The position numbers and the translations under genes were made by a program. 60,833 nucleotides of DNA from positions 1 to 60,833 of the forward strand of contig NZ_JAGRLA010000108.1 of the NCBI RefSeq assembly GCF_020442045.1, given 5' to 3'. The stretch comes from Bauldia sp. Its GTDB lineage: Bacteria; Pseudomonadota; Alphaproteobacteria; Rhizobiales; Kaistiaceae. This document shows, piece after piece, positions 9,852 to 19,487 of the stretch. The notes under the pieces were generated by a model. That model was not told where the DNA came from. It searched no databases and saw only the letters and a list, made by a program, of their open reading frames with translations. Each line of letters begins with the position of its first letter. Within the stretch, counting starts at the first letter, position 1.

Positions 9852-10874
9852 TTGGTTACACTCCCTGGCAAGCGGGCAATCGAGGTGGTCTCTTCGCAGC
9901 CGGATGCGCCTGTCTCGGCTTCGGCGCGCCGTACGCTGGAAACCGAGCGCGCCGGCCTCGTCGCATTGCAGGCCGCCCTCGACAATGGCCTGGCGGCACC
10001 GTTCGACAAGGCCGTGTCGCGTATTCGCGACGGGTCCGGCCGGGTGGTGGTGACCGGGCTCGGCAAGAGCGGCCATGTCGCCCGCAAGATCGCAGCGACG
10101 CTTGCCTCCACCGGGACGCCGGCCTTCTTCGTGCATCCATCGGAAGCCAGCCATGGCGACCTCGGGATGATCACCACCGAGGACGTCATCCTCGCCATGT
10201 CCTGGTCAGGCGAAACCGCGGAGCTCCGCGGCATCGTCGAATACTCGCGCCGATTCCACATCCCGTTGATCGCGATGACGGCGACCGCCGAGAGCTCCCT
10301 CGCCCGCGAATCCGAGATCGTCCTGCTGCTGCCCCAGGTCAAGGAGGCTTGCCCCCACGGGCTCGCGCCGACGACATCGGCAATGATCCAGCTTGCCCTC
10401 GGCGACGCGCTTGCCATCGCATTGCTGGAAAGCCGCGGCTTCACTGCCGAAGGCTTCCACGCCTTCCATCCCGGCGGCAAGCTCGGCGCCAACCTCAAAT
10501 TCGTTCGCGACGTCATGCATGGCGGCGCGGCGATACCGCTTGTCGCCGAGGATACGCTGATGTCGGACGCGATCCTGGTGATCTCCCAGAAGAGCTTCGG
10601 CTGCGTCGGCATCGTCGACCGGGACGGGCGCCTGGCGGGGATCGTCACCGACGGCGACCTTCGCCGTCACATGAGCCCCGATCTCCTCGGCCGGAACGCC
10701 GTCGACATCATGACCCGGGCGCCGAAATCCGTGACGCCCGACACCCTTGTCGGCGAGGCGCTGGCGCTGATGAACAACGCGTCACGCCCCTTCACCGCCG
10801 TCTTCGTCGTCGAGGACGACAAGCCGGTCGGCATCGTCCACGTCCACGACCTGCTGCGGATCGGCGTCGTCTGA
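9852..10874 (+). CDS. kdsD: Arabinose-5-phosphate isomerase (KpsF/GutQ family)
   Basis: A 340-residue sugar isomerase that converts ribulose-5-phosphate to arabinose-5-phosphate, the precursor of Kdo in lipopolysaccharide. The SIS domain occupies about 45-180 (VVVTGLGKSGHVARKIAATL, HPSEASHGDLGMI, MSWSGETAELRGI). GFHPGG-like FHAFHPGGKLGANL is a hallmark of the family. Two CBS motifs follow (about 205-340; GIVTDGDLRRH and VGIVHVHDLL). The TTG start is supported by the purine-rich AGGAAAGGCAGG upstream; no better ATG is in frame. The divergent neighbour is the barrel protein. Confidence 0.93.
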   Translation: MVTLPGKRAIEVVSSQPDAPVSASARRTLETERAGLVALQAALDNGLAAPFDKAVSRIRDGSGRVVVTGLGKSGHVARKIAATLASTGTPAFFVHPSEASHGDLGMITTEDVILAMSWSGETAELRGIVEYSRRFHIPLIAMTATAESSLARESEIVLLLPQVKEACPHGLAPTTSAMIQLALGDALAIALLESRGFTAEGFHAFHPGGKLGANLKFVRDVMHGGAAIPLVAEDTLMSDAILVISQKSFGCVGIVDRDGRLAGIVTDGDLRRHMSPDLLGRNAVDIMTRAPKSVTPDTLVGEALALMNNASRPFTAVFVVEDDKPVGIVHVHDLLRIGVV

Positions 10875-10898
10875 CCGCCGGATCCGGCCCTTCCGCAC

Positions 10899-11348
10899 TC
10901 AGTCCTCGTCGCGTCCGACGCTCAGCATGGCTCCGTCGTGGCCGATCACCTTCACCCGCGTGCCCGACGGCAGGTCGGGCCCCTTCACGCGCCAGTTCGC
11001 GTCATTGATCCGGATACGGCCGACCCCGTCGACGATCGGCTCGGGCAGCACGTAGCTGCGGCCGACCATGCTGTCGAGACGCATGTTGAGGTGCGGTTCG
11101 TCGCTCTCCGATCGCCGGGCGAAATACCGGCGCCCGACGATCACCAGAACCAGCGACAGGACAGCGAAGATGAGGAGGTCGATCTGCCACGAGAGGTCGC
11201 CGAACAAGGCGACGACGCCGGTCAGGATGGCCGCGATGCCGAACCAGACGAAGACGTTGCCCGGCAGCAGTATCTCGAGCGCGAGCAGCAGCACGCCCGC
11301 GATCCACCACGCCCAGGCACCGAGCTCCTCGAGAAGGTCGAGGATCAC
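10899..11348 (-). CDS. NfeD family membrane protein
   Basis: A short NfeD/YbbJ-type protein of 149 residues. Three or four hydrophobic segments fill the first ~80 residues (AWWIAGVLLLALEILL, VWFGIAAILTGVVALF, LLIFAVLSLVLVIVG). The C-terminal ~60 residues form the soluble OB-fold domain (GRIRINDANWRVKGPDLPSGTRVKVIGH). NfeD proteins partner with stomatin-like SPFH proteins. Here the start codon overlaps the stop of the SPFH gene by 4 bases, which indicates translational coupling. The role is membrane-microdomain or quality-control scaffolding by family analogy; no catalytic site is expected. Confidence 0.9.
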   Translation of the reverse strand: MILDLLEELGAWAWWIAGVLLLALEILLPGNVFVWFGIAAILTGVVALFGDLSWQIDLLIFAVLSLVLVIVGRRYFARRSESDEPHLNMRLDSMVGRSYVLPEPIVDGVGRIRINDANWRVKGPDLPSGTRVKVIGHDGAMLSVGRDED

Positions 11349-12316
11349 GTCGAGCCCCCGCCACCCGTCGACGGCACCCGGCCGGACCGGCGCTGCGCCG
11401 CCTCCTCGCCGAACGAAGCCTTGGCGATTTCGGCAATGCCGGTCAGCGAACCGATCAGCGAGGCGGCCTCCACCGGCAGCATCATCACCTTCTGGTTCGG
11501 CGCGGAGGCAAGCGACTCGAGCGCCTGGGTGTATTTCTGCGCAATGAAATAGTTCAGCGCCTGGACGTCGCCGCCGGCGACCGCCTCCGAAACCACGCGC
11601 GTCGCCATCGCCTCGGCCTCGGCCGACCGCTCGCGCGCCTCGGCGTCGCGGAAGGCCGCCTCGCGCCGTCCTTCGGCCTGGAGGATCTGCGATTGCTTCT
11701 CGCCCTCGGCCTTGAGAATCTGAGAGGCCCGCTCGCCCTCGGCCTCCAGGATCTGGGCGCGCTTGTCGCGCTCCGCCTTCATCTGCCGGCCCATGGCGTC
11801 GACGAGATCGCGCGGCGGCTCGATATCCTTGATCTCGATGCGCGTCATCTTGATGCCCCAGGGCGACGCGGCGGCATCGACGACATGCAACAGCCGGTCA
11901 TTGATGTCGTCGCGCTTGGACAGAAGCTCGTCGAGATCCATCGAGCCCATCACCGTCCGGATGTTGGTCATGGTGAGGTTGAGCAGGGCGTTTTCGAGCC
12001 CCTTCACCTCATAGGCGGCGCGCGCCGCGTCGAGCACCTGGTAGAAGACCACGCCATCGGCGGAGACCGTGGCATTGTCACGGGTGATCACCTCCTGGGT
12101 CGGGACGTCGAGCACCTGCTCCATCATGCTCATCCTGGCGCCGATACGGTCGATGAAGGGGACGATCAGGTTCAATCCCGGCTTCAGCGTCCGCGTATAC
12201 CGGCCGAACCGCTCGACCGTGTAGTTGGAACCCTGCGGGATCGTCTTGATGCCCGCGAACAACACCAGGATGATCAATGCGACGACAGCAATGACGACCC
12301 AATCAAAGCCGAACAT
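11345..12316 (-). CDS. qmcA: SPFH/stomatin-like protein, QmcA type
   Basis: A 323-residue membrane scaffold of the stomatin/prohibitin (SPFH) superfamily. One N-terminal membrane segment (VVIAVVALIILVLFAGI) is followed by the SPFH domain (YTVERFGRYTRTLKPGLN, DVPTQEVITRDNATVSADGV). A long Glu/Ala/Arg coiled coil comes next (KAERDKRAQILEAEGERASQ, with repeated ILxAEGxxxS), and the C-terminal tail is variable. The length and the LNLIVPFIDRIG motif match E. coli QmcA. It is the first gene of a two-gene operon with the NfeD partner. The symbol is by similarity to QmcA; paralogues exist in many genomes. Confidence 0.9.
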   Translation of the reverse strand: MFGFDWVVIAVVALIILVLFAGIKTIPQGSNYTVERFGRYTRTLKPGLNLIVPFIDRIGARMSMMEQVLDVPTQEVITRDNATVSADGVVFYQVLDAARAAYEVKGLENALLNLTMTNIRTVMGSMDLDELLSKRDDINDRLLHVVDAAASPWGIKMTRIEIKDIEPPRDLVDAMGRQMKAERDKRAQILEAEGERASQILKAEGEKQSQILQAEGRREAAFRDAEARERSAEAEAMATRVVSEAVAGGDVQALNYFIAQKYTQALESLASAPNQKVMMLPVEAASLIGSLTGIAEIAKASFGEEAAQRRSGRVPSTGGGGST

Positions 12317-12482
12317 TCCTCGACCTCCGTTTTCGAATCAGACCGCGCACCGCGGTGGAAAGCGCAGTCTATCGCGGATTGCGCCAACCATGCGGTCGCG
12401 CATCCTTCCGGTCCTTCATGTATGAAGCCGGGTGGATATCCGCCACAAAAACCGGCAATGCCGAAGCGCTTTGCCTGCCGGG

Positions 12483-13535
12483 TCAGATCCAGCCGGCAAG
12501 CTCGCGCCGCGCCAGATGCTCGATGAGCCGCATGCCGGGCTCGCTGTCGTTGAGGCAGGCTATCGCGGCATAATCCTCGCCGCCGGATTCGCGGAAGGTC
12601 TCGCCGCCCCGCATCGCGATCTCCTCCAGCGTTTCCAGGCAGTCCGCCGAAAAGCCCGGCATGATGACGGCGAGGCGCTTCGTCCCGCTCCTGGCAAGGT
12701 CCGTCACCGTCTCCTCGAAATAGGGCTGGAGCCACTCGGCCTTCCCGAAGCGCGACTGGAAGCAGATTTTCAGCCGCTCCTCCGGCCAGCCGAGCGTCTC
12801 GCGCAGGAGCCGCGTCGTCTTCTGGCAATGGCAGTGATAGGGGTCGCCCTTGTCGAGATAGTCGCGCGGCAGCCCGTGGAAGGAGGCGAGCACCAGCTCC
12901 GGCTCGAAATCGAGCCCGGCGAGGCCGGCGGTCAGCGAGTCGGCCAGCGCGTCGATGTAGACGGGATCGTCATGATAGGAAGGCAGCGTGCGGATAGCGG
13001 GCTGCCAGCGCATCGCCTTGAGCGTGTCGAAGGCCACGTCGTTGACCGTCGCCGTCGTCGCCGCCGCGTATTGGGGATAGAGCGGCGCCACCAGGATGCG
13101 GTCGCAGCCCTGCCCCTTCAGCGCCTCGATCCGCTCGCCGATCGCCGGCTCGCCGTAGCGCATCGCCCAGTCGACCACGACGCCGTCGCCGGCAAGCCGC
13201 GCGGCGAGCTTCTCTGCTTGCGCCCGGCTGATCGTGATCAGCGGCGCCTCGTCCCGTTCGTCGTTCCAGATCGTCCGGTAGGCATGCCCGGTTTTTTGTG
13301 GCCGCGTCGACAGCACGATGCCGTTGAGGATGAGCCACCAGAGCGGCCGCGCGACCTCGATCACCCGGCGGTCCCAGAGGAATTGCTTGAGGTAGCGGCG
13401 GACCGACCGGTAGTCGGTCCCCGACGGCGAGCCGAGATTGACCAGCAGCACGCCGACGCGCCCGAAGCGGACGGGCGGATGGCCGGCGGGCATGTGTCCG
13501 GAGGAATCGGTATCAGTCGGGGATTCTGCGTTCAT
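12483..13535 (-). CDS. hemH: Ferrochelatase
   Basis: A 350-residue enzyme that inserts Fe(II) into protoporphyrin IX, the last step of protoheme synthesis. The N-terminal VGVLLVNLGSPSG, the loop GWxMRYGEP-like WAMRYGEPAIG and the signature SFHGLPRDYLDKGDPYHCHC (with the catalytic His) identify it. PGFSADCLETLEEI near the C-terminus is also standard. The ATG at 13535 is chosen over a frame 81 codons longer because the extension is Arg/Ser-rich, unlike the family, and GGAGAA lies just upstream. It stands alone, with a 169-base gap to the 5'-nucleotidase gene upstream. Confidence 0.95.
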   Translation of the reverse strand: MNAESPTDTDSSGHMPAGHPPVRFGRVGVLLVNLGSPSGTDYRSVRRYLKQFLWDRRVIEVARPLWWLILNGIVLSTRPQKTGHAYRTIWNDERDEAPLITISRAQAEKLAARLAGDGVVVDWAMRYGEPAIGERIEALKGQGCDRILVAPLYPQYAAATTATVNDVAFDTLKAMRWQPAIRTLPSYHDDPVYIDALADSLTAGLAGLDFEPELVLASFHGLPRDYLDKGDPYHCHCQKTTRLLRETLGWPEERLKICFQSRFGKAEWLQPYFEETVTDLARSGTKRLAVIMPGFSADCLETLEEIAMRGGETFRESGGEDYAAIACLNDSEPGMRLIEHLARRELAGWI

Positions 13536-13664
13536 GCCCAGCGGTTCTCCGCCGTCAACATAGGGGGCTAGCGACAAATATCCACCTCTGGCGGTGCGAT
13601 CCAAAAACGAGGAAAAAGGGCCTCTGAAAAAACCGCTTCGGCACCTGCTCCACCGGGCCGTGGG

Positions 13665-13687
13665 GAGGGGGACGAAGGGTCCCCCTC
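13665..13687 (-). terminator. GC-rich hairpin downstream of the 5'-nucleotidase gene
   Basis: A perfect 9-base-pair stem (GAGGGGGAC / GTCCCCCTC) closes a 5-base loop 18 bases past the nucleotidase stop. No T-run follows directly on the minus strand, so it is either a weak terminator or an mRNA 3'-end stabiliser. Confidence 0.45.
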
Positions 13688-13704
13688 GGGATCGGCGGTC
13701 CGAG

Positions 13705-15219
13705 TTATTGCAGCACGATACGGCCCTCGACCTTCGCGTCGACCTTTCCGGCCGCGGCGACATAGGCGATGACATCATTCGCCATCAGGTTCCCAACCTT
13801 CGGGCCGATCAGCACCTTGCCGGCAGCAAGCGCGGTATAGCCGTCGCCGCCATGGAGCATGAAGTCGTTGGTTGCGACCTTGTAGGTTCCGGCGGGATCG
13901 AGCGGTGCATCGCCGACCATTACCGAGACGACACGGCTGCCGGCCGGTTTCTTGGGATCGGCGACGATCCTGAGGCCCGCAACCTGCGGGAAGCGGCCGG
14001 CGCCGTTCTCTATCTCGCTGAAGCCGTTTTCAAGCGCATCGAGAAGCTGCTGGCCACTGACCTCGGTCACGACGGTGACGTTGCCGAAGGGCAGTTCGGT
14101 CAGGATGTCCCGCCGCGTCAGCACCGTCCCGGCCTGGTATTGGCGGTCGGCGCGGATGCCGCCGCCATTCGTGATTGCGACGTCGGCGCCATTGGCGCCG
14201 CGCATGGCATCGGCAATCAGATTGCCGATCGCCGCTTCCTGGCCACGCACGACGTTCCGGCGCGAGTCGAGAGGACCCACGGTCGTGCCGATCTCGATAT
14301 TGAGGCTGGCATCGAGCTTCGTCGCCAATTCATCGACGAGTTTCTGGGTGGGCGGATCGGGCGTAACCGTCTTGGTGTCAATGAACCGGAACGACGGCGT
14401 CCAGGAGATCGAGCGCTTCCCGTCCTTCTCGGTAACCATCACCTCCAGATCGAGCGGGCTCAGGAACTTGGCCTCGGTCGACGTTTCGACATAGGCGGTG
14501 ATGCCGTCGTAACCGGTCATGTAGTCGTGATCGTCCCCGGAGATCAGGACATCGAGCGCATGGCTGGCCATGATGGCGCGATCATATTCGTGATCGCCCT
14601 GGACGACGCCGATCACCAGGTCGGCACCTTCGTCGCGCGCCGCTTTCGCGCCGGCGATCGCCGATTCGACGGTTCCGCCAAACTTCCAGTCTCCGGAACT
14701 CGTGACCTCCGGCGTCGTATCCTGGGCAATGGGGACCAGCGCGACCTTCAGTCCGCCAATGTCCTTCATGATCGTGCCGCCGAGGCCTTCGATCGGTGAT
14801 CCGTCTGCGTGCGTGACGTTGATCGCAGCCCAGGGATATTTCGACATCTTCATCTTCTCGAGGAAGTTGTCCGTCCCGAAGTCGAACTCGTGGTTGCCCG
14901 GAACGGCGATATCGAACGGCACGAGATTGGTGAGTTCGATCGTATTCGCCCCCTTGTCGAATCCCGAAAGCAGGGAGGGCGACAGCATGTCGCCGTCGAA
15001 CACGTATAACGTGTTGGGATTGTTTTCTTTTTCCGCCTTCGCCACGGCGTTCAGGCGGGCGAAACCGCCGCGGTCCTTCACCCCCTCGAAATTGTAGATG
15101 TCGCCGACGCCGAGGATGGTCAGTTTGACCATCTCGGCATGAGCAGGCGTCATCGCCAAAGCGCCAAGAATCGTCATCCCCAGCGCGGCAACCGAAACCC
15201 TCTTCATCGAATATGCCAT
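13705..15219 (-). CDS. Secreted 5'-nucleotidase / metallophosphatase, UshA family
   Basis: A 504-residue periplasmic hydrolase of nucleotides or related phosphate esters. The signal peptide is MKRVSVAALGMTILGALAMT, ending in AHA. The calcineurin-like domain shows GDIYNFEG, VFDGDMLSPS, VPGNHEFDFGTDN (metal and catalytic His) and ISGDDHDYMTG. The 5_nucleotid_C domain (about 310-504) has NGGGIRADRQYQAGT and ATNDFMLHGGDGYTAL, the substrate-binding blocks. The start at 15219 follows a strong AGAGGAG; a second ATG four codons on is also possible. It is a single-gene unit. UshA, CpdB-like and sulfur-ester activities cannot be told apart from sequence alone. Confidence 0.92.
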   Translation of the reverse strand: MAYSMKRVSVAALGMTILGALAMTPAHAEMVKLTILGVGDIYNFEGVKDRGGFARLNAVAKAEKENNPNTLYVFDGDMLSPSLLSGFDKGANTIELTNLVPFDIAVPGNHEFDFGTDNFLEKMKMSKYPWAAINVTHADGSPIEGLGGTIMKDIGGLKVALVPIAQDTTPEVTSSGDWKFGGTVESAIAGAKAARDEGADLVIGVVQGDHEYDRAIMASHALDVLISGDDHDYMTGYDGITAYVETSTEAKFLSPLDLEVMVTEKDGKRSISWTPSFRFIDTKTVTPDPPTQKLVDELATKLDASLNIEIGTTVGPLDSRRNVVRGQEAAIGNLIADAMRGANGADVAITNGGGIRADRQYQAGTVLTRRDILTELPFGNVTVVTEVSGQQLLDALENGFSEIENGAGRFPQVAGLRIVADPKKPAGSRVVSVMVGDAPLDPAGTYKVATNDFMLHGGDGYTALAAGKVLIGPKVGNLMANDVIAYVAAAGKVDAKVEGRIVLQ

Positions 15220-15361
15220 ATCGTTTCTCCTCTAACCGGGCGGCATGACCTGCGCGAGTATCCCATATCCGGCCGTCACCGCGGTCCGCCGGCTGGATAT
15301 CCTTACCGCAGGTCCACATGCGGCGCAGCCGACAGAGGTGGCTCAGGGGGCCACTGGCAGG

Positions 15362-18300
15362 CTATTCCGCGGCGACGGCAGCCGGAGGACCGGCGGTGAC
15401 GAACGTTGCGAGCCGGCTTGCCCTCTCGCTATCGGCCCTTTCCGCGGCCGCCTGCTTGACGTGACCGTAGCCCCTGATCGTCTCGGGATAGCGGGCAAGC
15501 GCGACGGCCGCGCCATGATTGCCTGCGGTCAGGCCGGCGACGATCTCTTTCAGCGTCTCGCGATACTCGGCGAGCAGGCGCCGTTCCAGCCTGCGGTCAG
15601 GTGAACCGCGGAAAGGATCGAAAGGCGTTCCCCGCAGGCGCCTGAAGCGGGCAAGGATGCCGAAGGCGTTGCGCATCCAGGCTCCATAGCTCGACTTGAC
15701 CATGTGGCCGGTCTCCGGATCGGTACGGGCGAAGAGCGGCGGCGCGAGGTGGAATTCGAGCTTGTCCCACGACGCGAATTCCCGGCGAAGCTGGCGTTCG
15801 AAGGAGCGATCGGCGAACAACCTTGCCACCTCGTATTCGTCCTTCGCCGCCATCAGCTTGAACAGGTTGCGGGCGACGGCGGTCGTCAGGTCGTCGCGAC
15901 CCGGCGCGGCCTTCGTCTCGGCTTCCCTGATCTCGGCGACAGCCTCCGCGAAGCGCCTGGCATAAGCCGCATTCTGATAGCCGGTGAGGAACGCGACCCG
16001 CCTTCGGATGATGGTATCGGGATCCTGCGGCTCCCCTTCCAGGATACGGCCAGACCTCTGCTCCGCCGCCGCCGCCACCACCTCCGGCTCGATCGCCGCC
16101 CGCCGCCCCCAGGCTAGCGCCGCCTTGTTCATCGCGACGTCGACGCCGTTCAGCTCGATAGCCCGTTCGATGGCGGCGGGTGAAAGCGGGATCGCGCCGG
16201 ACTGGAGCGCCAGGCCGAGCATGAACATGTTGGTCGCGATCGAGTCGCCGAGCAGCGCGGTGGCGATGCGGGTCGCTTCGATGGCCGCCGTCCTTCCCGG
16301 TCCCGCTCGATCGCTGATCGCCTGGATCAGCCGGCGCGTCGGCAGGGTCAGGTCGGGATCGTGCGTGAACTCGCCCGGATAGGTCTCGTGCGTATTGACG
16401 AAGGCGCGGGTGCGACCCGGATCGATCGCGGCGAGCGATCGCGCCGACCCCGCGACGACCATGTCGCAGGCAAGCAACGTGTCCGCGCCCCCGGCCGCGA
16501 CCCGGATCGCGGTGATCCCAACCGGGCTCGGCGCGATGCGGATATGGCTGGTCACGGGCCCGCCCTTCTGGGCGAGGCCGGCCATATCGATCGCCCCGAC
16601 GCCCTTGCCCTCGAGATGCGCCGCCATGGCGATCAGCGCGCCAATGGTCACGACGCCGGTCCCGCCGACGCCGGTGACGAGGATGGCGTAATCCCTGTCG
16701 AAGGCGGGCATTGCCGGCTTGGGCAGATCGAAATCGACGTCGATGCTGCGCTCGTGCTGCCGTGGACCGTGAACCGTCACGAAGCTCGGGCAGAATCCCC
16801 TGAGGCAGGTAAGATCCTTGTTGCAGGAGCTCTGGTCGATGGCGCGCTTGCGGCCGAATTCGGTTTCGACCGGCACGATGGCGACGCAATTCGACTGGAC
16901 CCCGCAATCGCCACAGCCCTCGCAGACGAGCTCGTTGATCATCACCCGGCGATCCGGATCGGCGAGCTTGCCGCGCTTGCGCCGTCGGCGCTTCTCGGCG
17001 GCGCAAGTCTGGTCGTAGATCAGGACCGAGAGGCCATCGGTCGCCGCCAGTTCCTCCTGCGCGGGGCCGAGCTCGTCGCGATGGACGACCGTCGTGCCCA
17101 TCGGCCAGGCCGAGGAGTCGGGATAGCGGCCGGGCTCTTCCGACACGATGATGATGCGGCGGGCGCCCTCGGCGCGCACCTCGTCGGCAAGCTGCGCGAC
17201 GCTCATTTCCCCGTCGACCTTCTGGCCGCCGGTCAGGGCCACCGCGTCGTTGACATAGATGCGGTAGGTGATGTTGACGCCGGAAATCGCCGCCGCGCGA
17301 ATGGCGAGGCTGCCGGAGTGGTTATAGGTGCCGTCGCCGATATTCTGGAAGACATGGTGCCGCTTCGAGAAAGGCGCTTCGCCGACCCAGTTCGCCCCCT
17401 CGGCGCCCATATGTGTATAGCCTTCGGTCGAGCGGCCGACGCGCTGGACCATGAAATGGCAGCCGATGCCGGCATAGGCGCGCGATCCCTCCGGAACGAC
17501 GGTCGAGGTGTTGTAGGGACAGCCGGCGCAGAAATAGAAGCCGCGGGTCGCGATATCATGCCCTTCGGCAAGGCGCTCCTCGGCCGCCTTGAGCCCGGCA
17601 AGCTTGCGGTCGACCTGCATATCCTGTTGCTTCTCGAGGACGCGGTCGCCGATCGCAATGGCGATGCGGTTCGAATCGAGCGCCCCTTTCGAGGGCAGCA
17701 GCCACCCACCGGCCTCGTCGTGCTTGCCGACGACGACCGGCTGGTTGCGGGCGCCGTAGAGGATTTCCTTGACCTGAGTCTCGATCAGCCCGCGCTTCTC
17801 CTCGACGACGATGATCTTCTCGAGACGCGTGGCGAAATGGCGGATCGTATTCGGCTCGACCGGCCAAGTGCAGGCGAGCTTGAGAAGCTTGATGCCATGC
17901 GCCGCGGCGCGGGCCTCGTCGATGCCGAGATCATCGAGCGCCTGGAGGACGTCGAGATAGCTCTTGCCCGCGGTAATGATCCCCAGCCGCGGCTCGCGAC
18001 CGCCGGCGAGCACCAGCCGGTCGGGCACGTTGACCCGCAGGAAGGCGAGCGCCGCCGCGAGCTTGCTTTCGTGGAGGCGCTCCTCCTGCGCCAGCGGCGT
18101 GTCGCGCGGCCGGATGGCGAGGCCGCCCGGTGGCATCCGGTAGGCGCCGGGGATGATGGTCGCCACCCGATCGAGCGAACCGTCGATCGTCGCGGTCGAT
18201 TCGACCGTGTCCTTGGTGCATTTCAGGCCGACCCACAGTCCGGTGAAGCGCGACATGGCGATGCCGAACAGCCCGAAGTCGAGGATCTCCTGGACCCCGG

Positions 18301-18820
18301 CCGGCGACAGGACCGGGATCATCGCATCGACGAAGGCGTATTCGGACTGGTGGGCGGTGGTCGACGATTCACAGGTATGGTCGTCGCCCATCAGCGCCAG
18401 CACCCCGCCCCAGGGCGACGTGCCCGCGAGATTGGCGTGTTTCAGGGCGTCTCCGGAGCGATCCACGCCCGGTCCCTTGCCGTACCAGATGCCGAAGACA
18501 CCGTCGAAACGCCCTTCCCCGCGCATCTCGGCCTGCTGCGCCCCCCATATCGCGGTCGCCGCCAGGTCCTCGTTGACGGCGGGCTGGAAGACGATGTCGG
18601 TACCGGCCAACACATTGGCGGCGCGGGCGAATTGCTGGTCGAGGCTGCCGAGCGGCGATCCCCGGTAGCCCGTGACATAGCCGGCCGTATGCTTGCCCAT
18701 GCGGCGGTCGCGGGCCTGCTGCATGAGCGCCAGCCGGACGATCGCCTGGATCCCGGTCAACAGAATCCGGCTCTTTCCGAGGTCGTATTTGTCTCCGAGC
18801 GAGACCTCCGCGAGAGCCAT
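15362..18820 (-). CDS. Indolepyruvate:ferredoxin oxidoreductase, single-chain (alpha-beta fused)
   Basis: A 1152-residue thiamine-diphosphate iron-sulfur enzyme that oxidatively decarboxylates arylpyruvates from aromatic amino acids to aryl-acyl-CoA. In order: an N-terminal pyrimidine-binding half (about 1-330), the TPP half with CAGCPYNTSTVVPEGSRAYA and GADGANWVGEAPF-like motifs, a cysteine-rich module (CEGCGDCGVQSNC, then SCNKDLTCLRGFCPSF, near 640-700), and the gamma domain (ILVTGVGGTGVVTIGAL, DMAGLAQKGGPVTSHIRI). Many alphaproteobacteria have this long fused form. The start at 18820 is chosen because GGACGGAGG lies just upstream; a start 20 codons earlier has no such site. No ferredoxin gene is adjacent. 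It is transcribed alone, away from the GNAT gene. Confidence 0.94.
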   Translation of the reverse strand: MALAEVSLGDKYDLGKSRILLTGIQAIVRLALMQQARDRRMGKHTAGYVTGYRGSPLGSLDQQFARAANVLAGTDIVFQPAVNEDLAATAIWGAQQAEMRGEGRFDGVFGIWYGKGPGVDRSGDALKHANLAGTSPWGGVLALMGDDHTCESSTTAHQSEYAFVDAMIPVLSPAGVQEILDFGLFGIAMSRFTGLWVGLKCTKDTVESTATIDGSLDRVATIIPGAYRMPPGGLAIRPRDTPLAQEERLHESKLAAALAFLRVNVPDRLVLAGGREPRLGIITAGKSYLDVLQALDDLGIDEARAAAHGIKLLKLACTWPVEPNTIRHFATRLEKIIVVEEKRGLIETQVKEILYGARNQPVVVGKHDEAGGWLLPSKGALDSNRIAIAIGDRVLEKQQDMQVDRKLAGLKAAEERLAEGHDIATRGFYFCAGCPYNTSTVVPEGSRAYAGIGCHFMVQRVGRSTEGYTHMGAEGANWVGEAPFSKRHHVFQNIGDGTYNHSGSLAIRAAAISGVNITYRIYVNDAVALTGGQKVDGEMSVAQLADEVRAEGARRIIIVSEEPGRYPDSSAWPMGTTVVHRDELGPAQEELAATDGLSVLIYDQTCAAEKRRRRKRGKLADPDRRVMINELVCEGCGDCGVQSNCVAIVPVETEFGRKRAIDQSSCNKDLTCLRGFCPSFVTVHGPRQHERSIDVDFDLPKPAMPAFDRDYAILVTGVGGTGVVTIGALIAMAAHLEGKGVGAIDMAGLAQKGGPVTSHIRIAPSPVGITAIRVAAGGADTLLACDMVVAGSARSLAAIDPGRTRAFVNTHETYPGEFTHDPDLTLPTRRLIQAISDRAGPGRTAAIEATRIATALLGDSIATNMFMLGLALQSGAIPLSPAAIERAIELNGVDVAMNKAALAWGRRAAIEPEVVAAAAEQRSGRILEGEPQDPDTIIRRRVAFLTGYQNAAYARRFAEAVAEIREAETKAAPGRDDLTTAVARNLFKLMAAKDEYEVARLFADRSFERQLRREFASWDKLEFHLAPPLFARTDPETGHMVKSSYGAWMRNAFGILARFRRLRGTPFDPFRGSPDRRLERRLLAEYRETLKEIVAGLTAGNHGAAVALARYPETIRGYGHVKQAAAERADSERASRLATFVTAGPPAAVAAE

Positions 18821-18925
18821 CGAGCCTCCGTCCTCCGGGCGCATTCCCGCCATGATGGCCGGGTCGGCGGAAAGGTTCAATCGCCGACCGCTCCCGCCGT
18901 CCGATTCACCGCCGGAAGCCGGCGT

Positions 18926-19429
18926 TTACCCGCCGTCGAGCTGGAGAATCATGTATCGGGCGCCCGCCCCGTAGCTGTCGAGCTTGCCGGCGGGGAGACG
19001 ACCGCTTGCATCACGGAAACCGAGCGCGCGCCAATAGCCCTCGCCGATGACCGAGACCAGCGACGCGGTTGCGAATCCCTCCGCGGCGGCATGGCCGAGA
19101 AGCCTTTCCATGATCCGCCGCCCGGCCCGCTTCCCCCGCATTTCCGGCATCAGGGCGATGTCGTGAACATAGAATGTGTCGGGCCGTGACGGCAGCTCGC
19201 CGAGGAGGATGTCGAGTGTTGGCGGGCGGTTCAGCATCCAGGGGTGGCTGATCGCATAGCCCGCCGGCGCGCCATTGGCGAAAACCAGAACCCCTCGCGG
19301 ATAGAGCGCCAGCCGCTCGGCGAAGATCGCCGGCCGCTCCGGATGGCCCGGATGCACGGCGGCCGCGATCTCGATCATCGCCTGAAGATCGTCGATCCGT
19401 GCTTGCCGCCAATCCGGTGCGTCGCTCAT
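18926..19429 (-). CDS. GNAT family N-acetyltransferase
   Basis: A 167-residue acetyl-CoA-dependent acyltransferase. The Gcn5-related fold is visible as an N-terminal helix pair (DDLQAMIEIAAAV), a central beta sheet (GVLVFANGAPAGYAISHPWM), strand 4 (FYVHDIALMPEMRGKRAGRR) with the acetyl-CoA pyrophosphate loop MRGKRAGRR, and the C-terminal IGEGYWRALGFRDASG. The start at 19429 removes a 59-codon Arg/Ser-rich extension unlike any GNAT. The substrate is unknown. The next gene upstream is divergent across a 150-base gap containing a hairpin. Confidence 0.88.
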   Translation of the reverse strand: MSDAPDWRQARIDDLQAMIEIAAAVHPGHPERPAIFAERLALYPRGVLVFANGAPAGYAISHPWMLNRPPTLDILLGELPSRPDTFYVHDIALMPEMRGKRAGRRIMERLLGHAAAEGFATASLVSVIGEGYWRALGFRDASGRLPAGKLDSYGAGARYMILQLDGG

Positions 19430-19487
19430 GCCATGCCGGCTTTCTTGACAAAGTCGGGACGATCCATTCCTTGGTTTCATTCTGCCT

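Noticed and set aside
16361..19189. A 942-codon plus-strand open frame over the indolepyruvate oxidoreductase gene
   Set aside because: Its length comes from high GC third positions opposite a real gene; there is no domain and no start context.
19445..19450. A perfect TTGACA upstream of the PuuD-like gene
   Set aside because: No acceptable -10 box lies 16-18 bases downstream on the plus strand, so no promoter is called.
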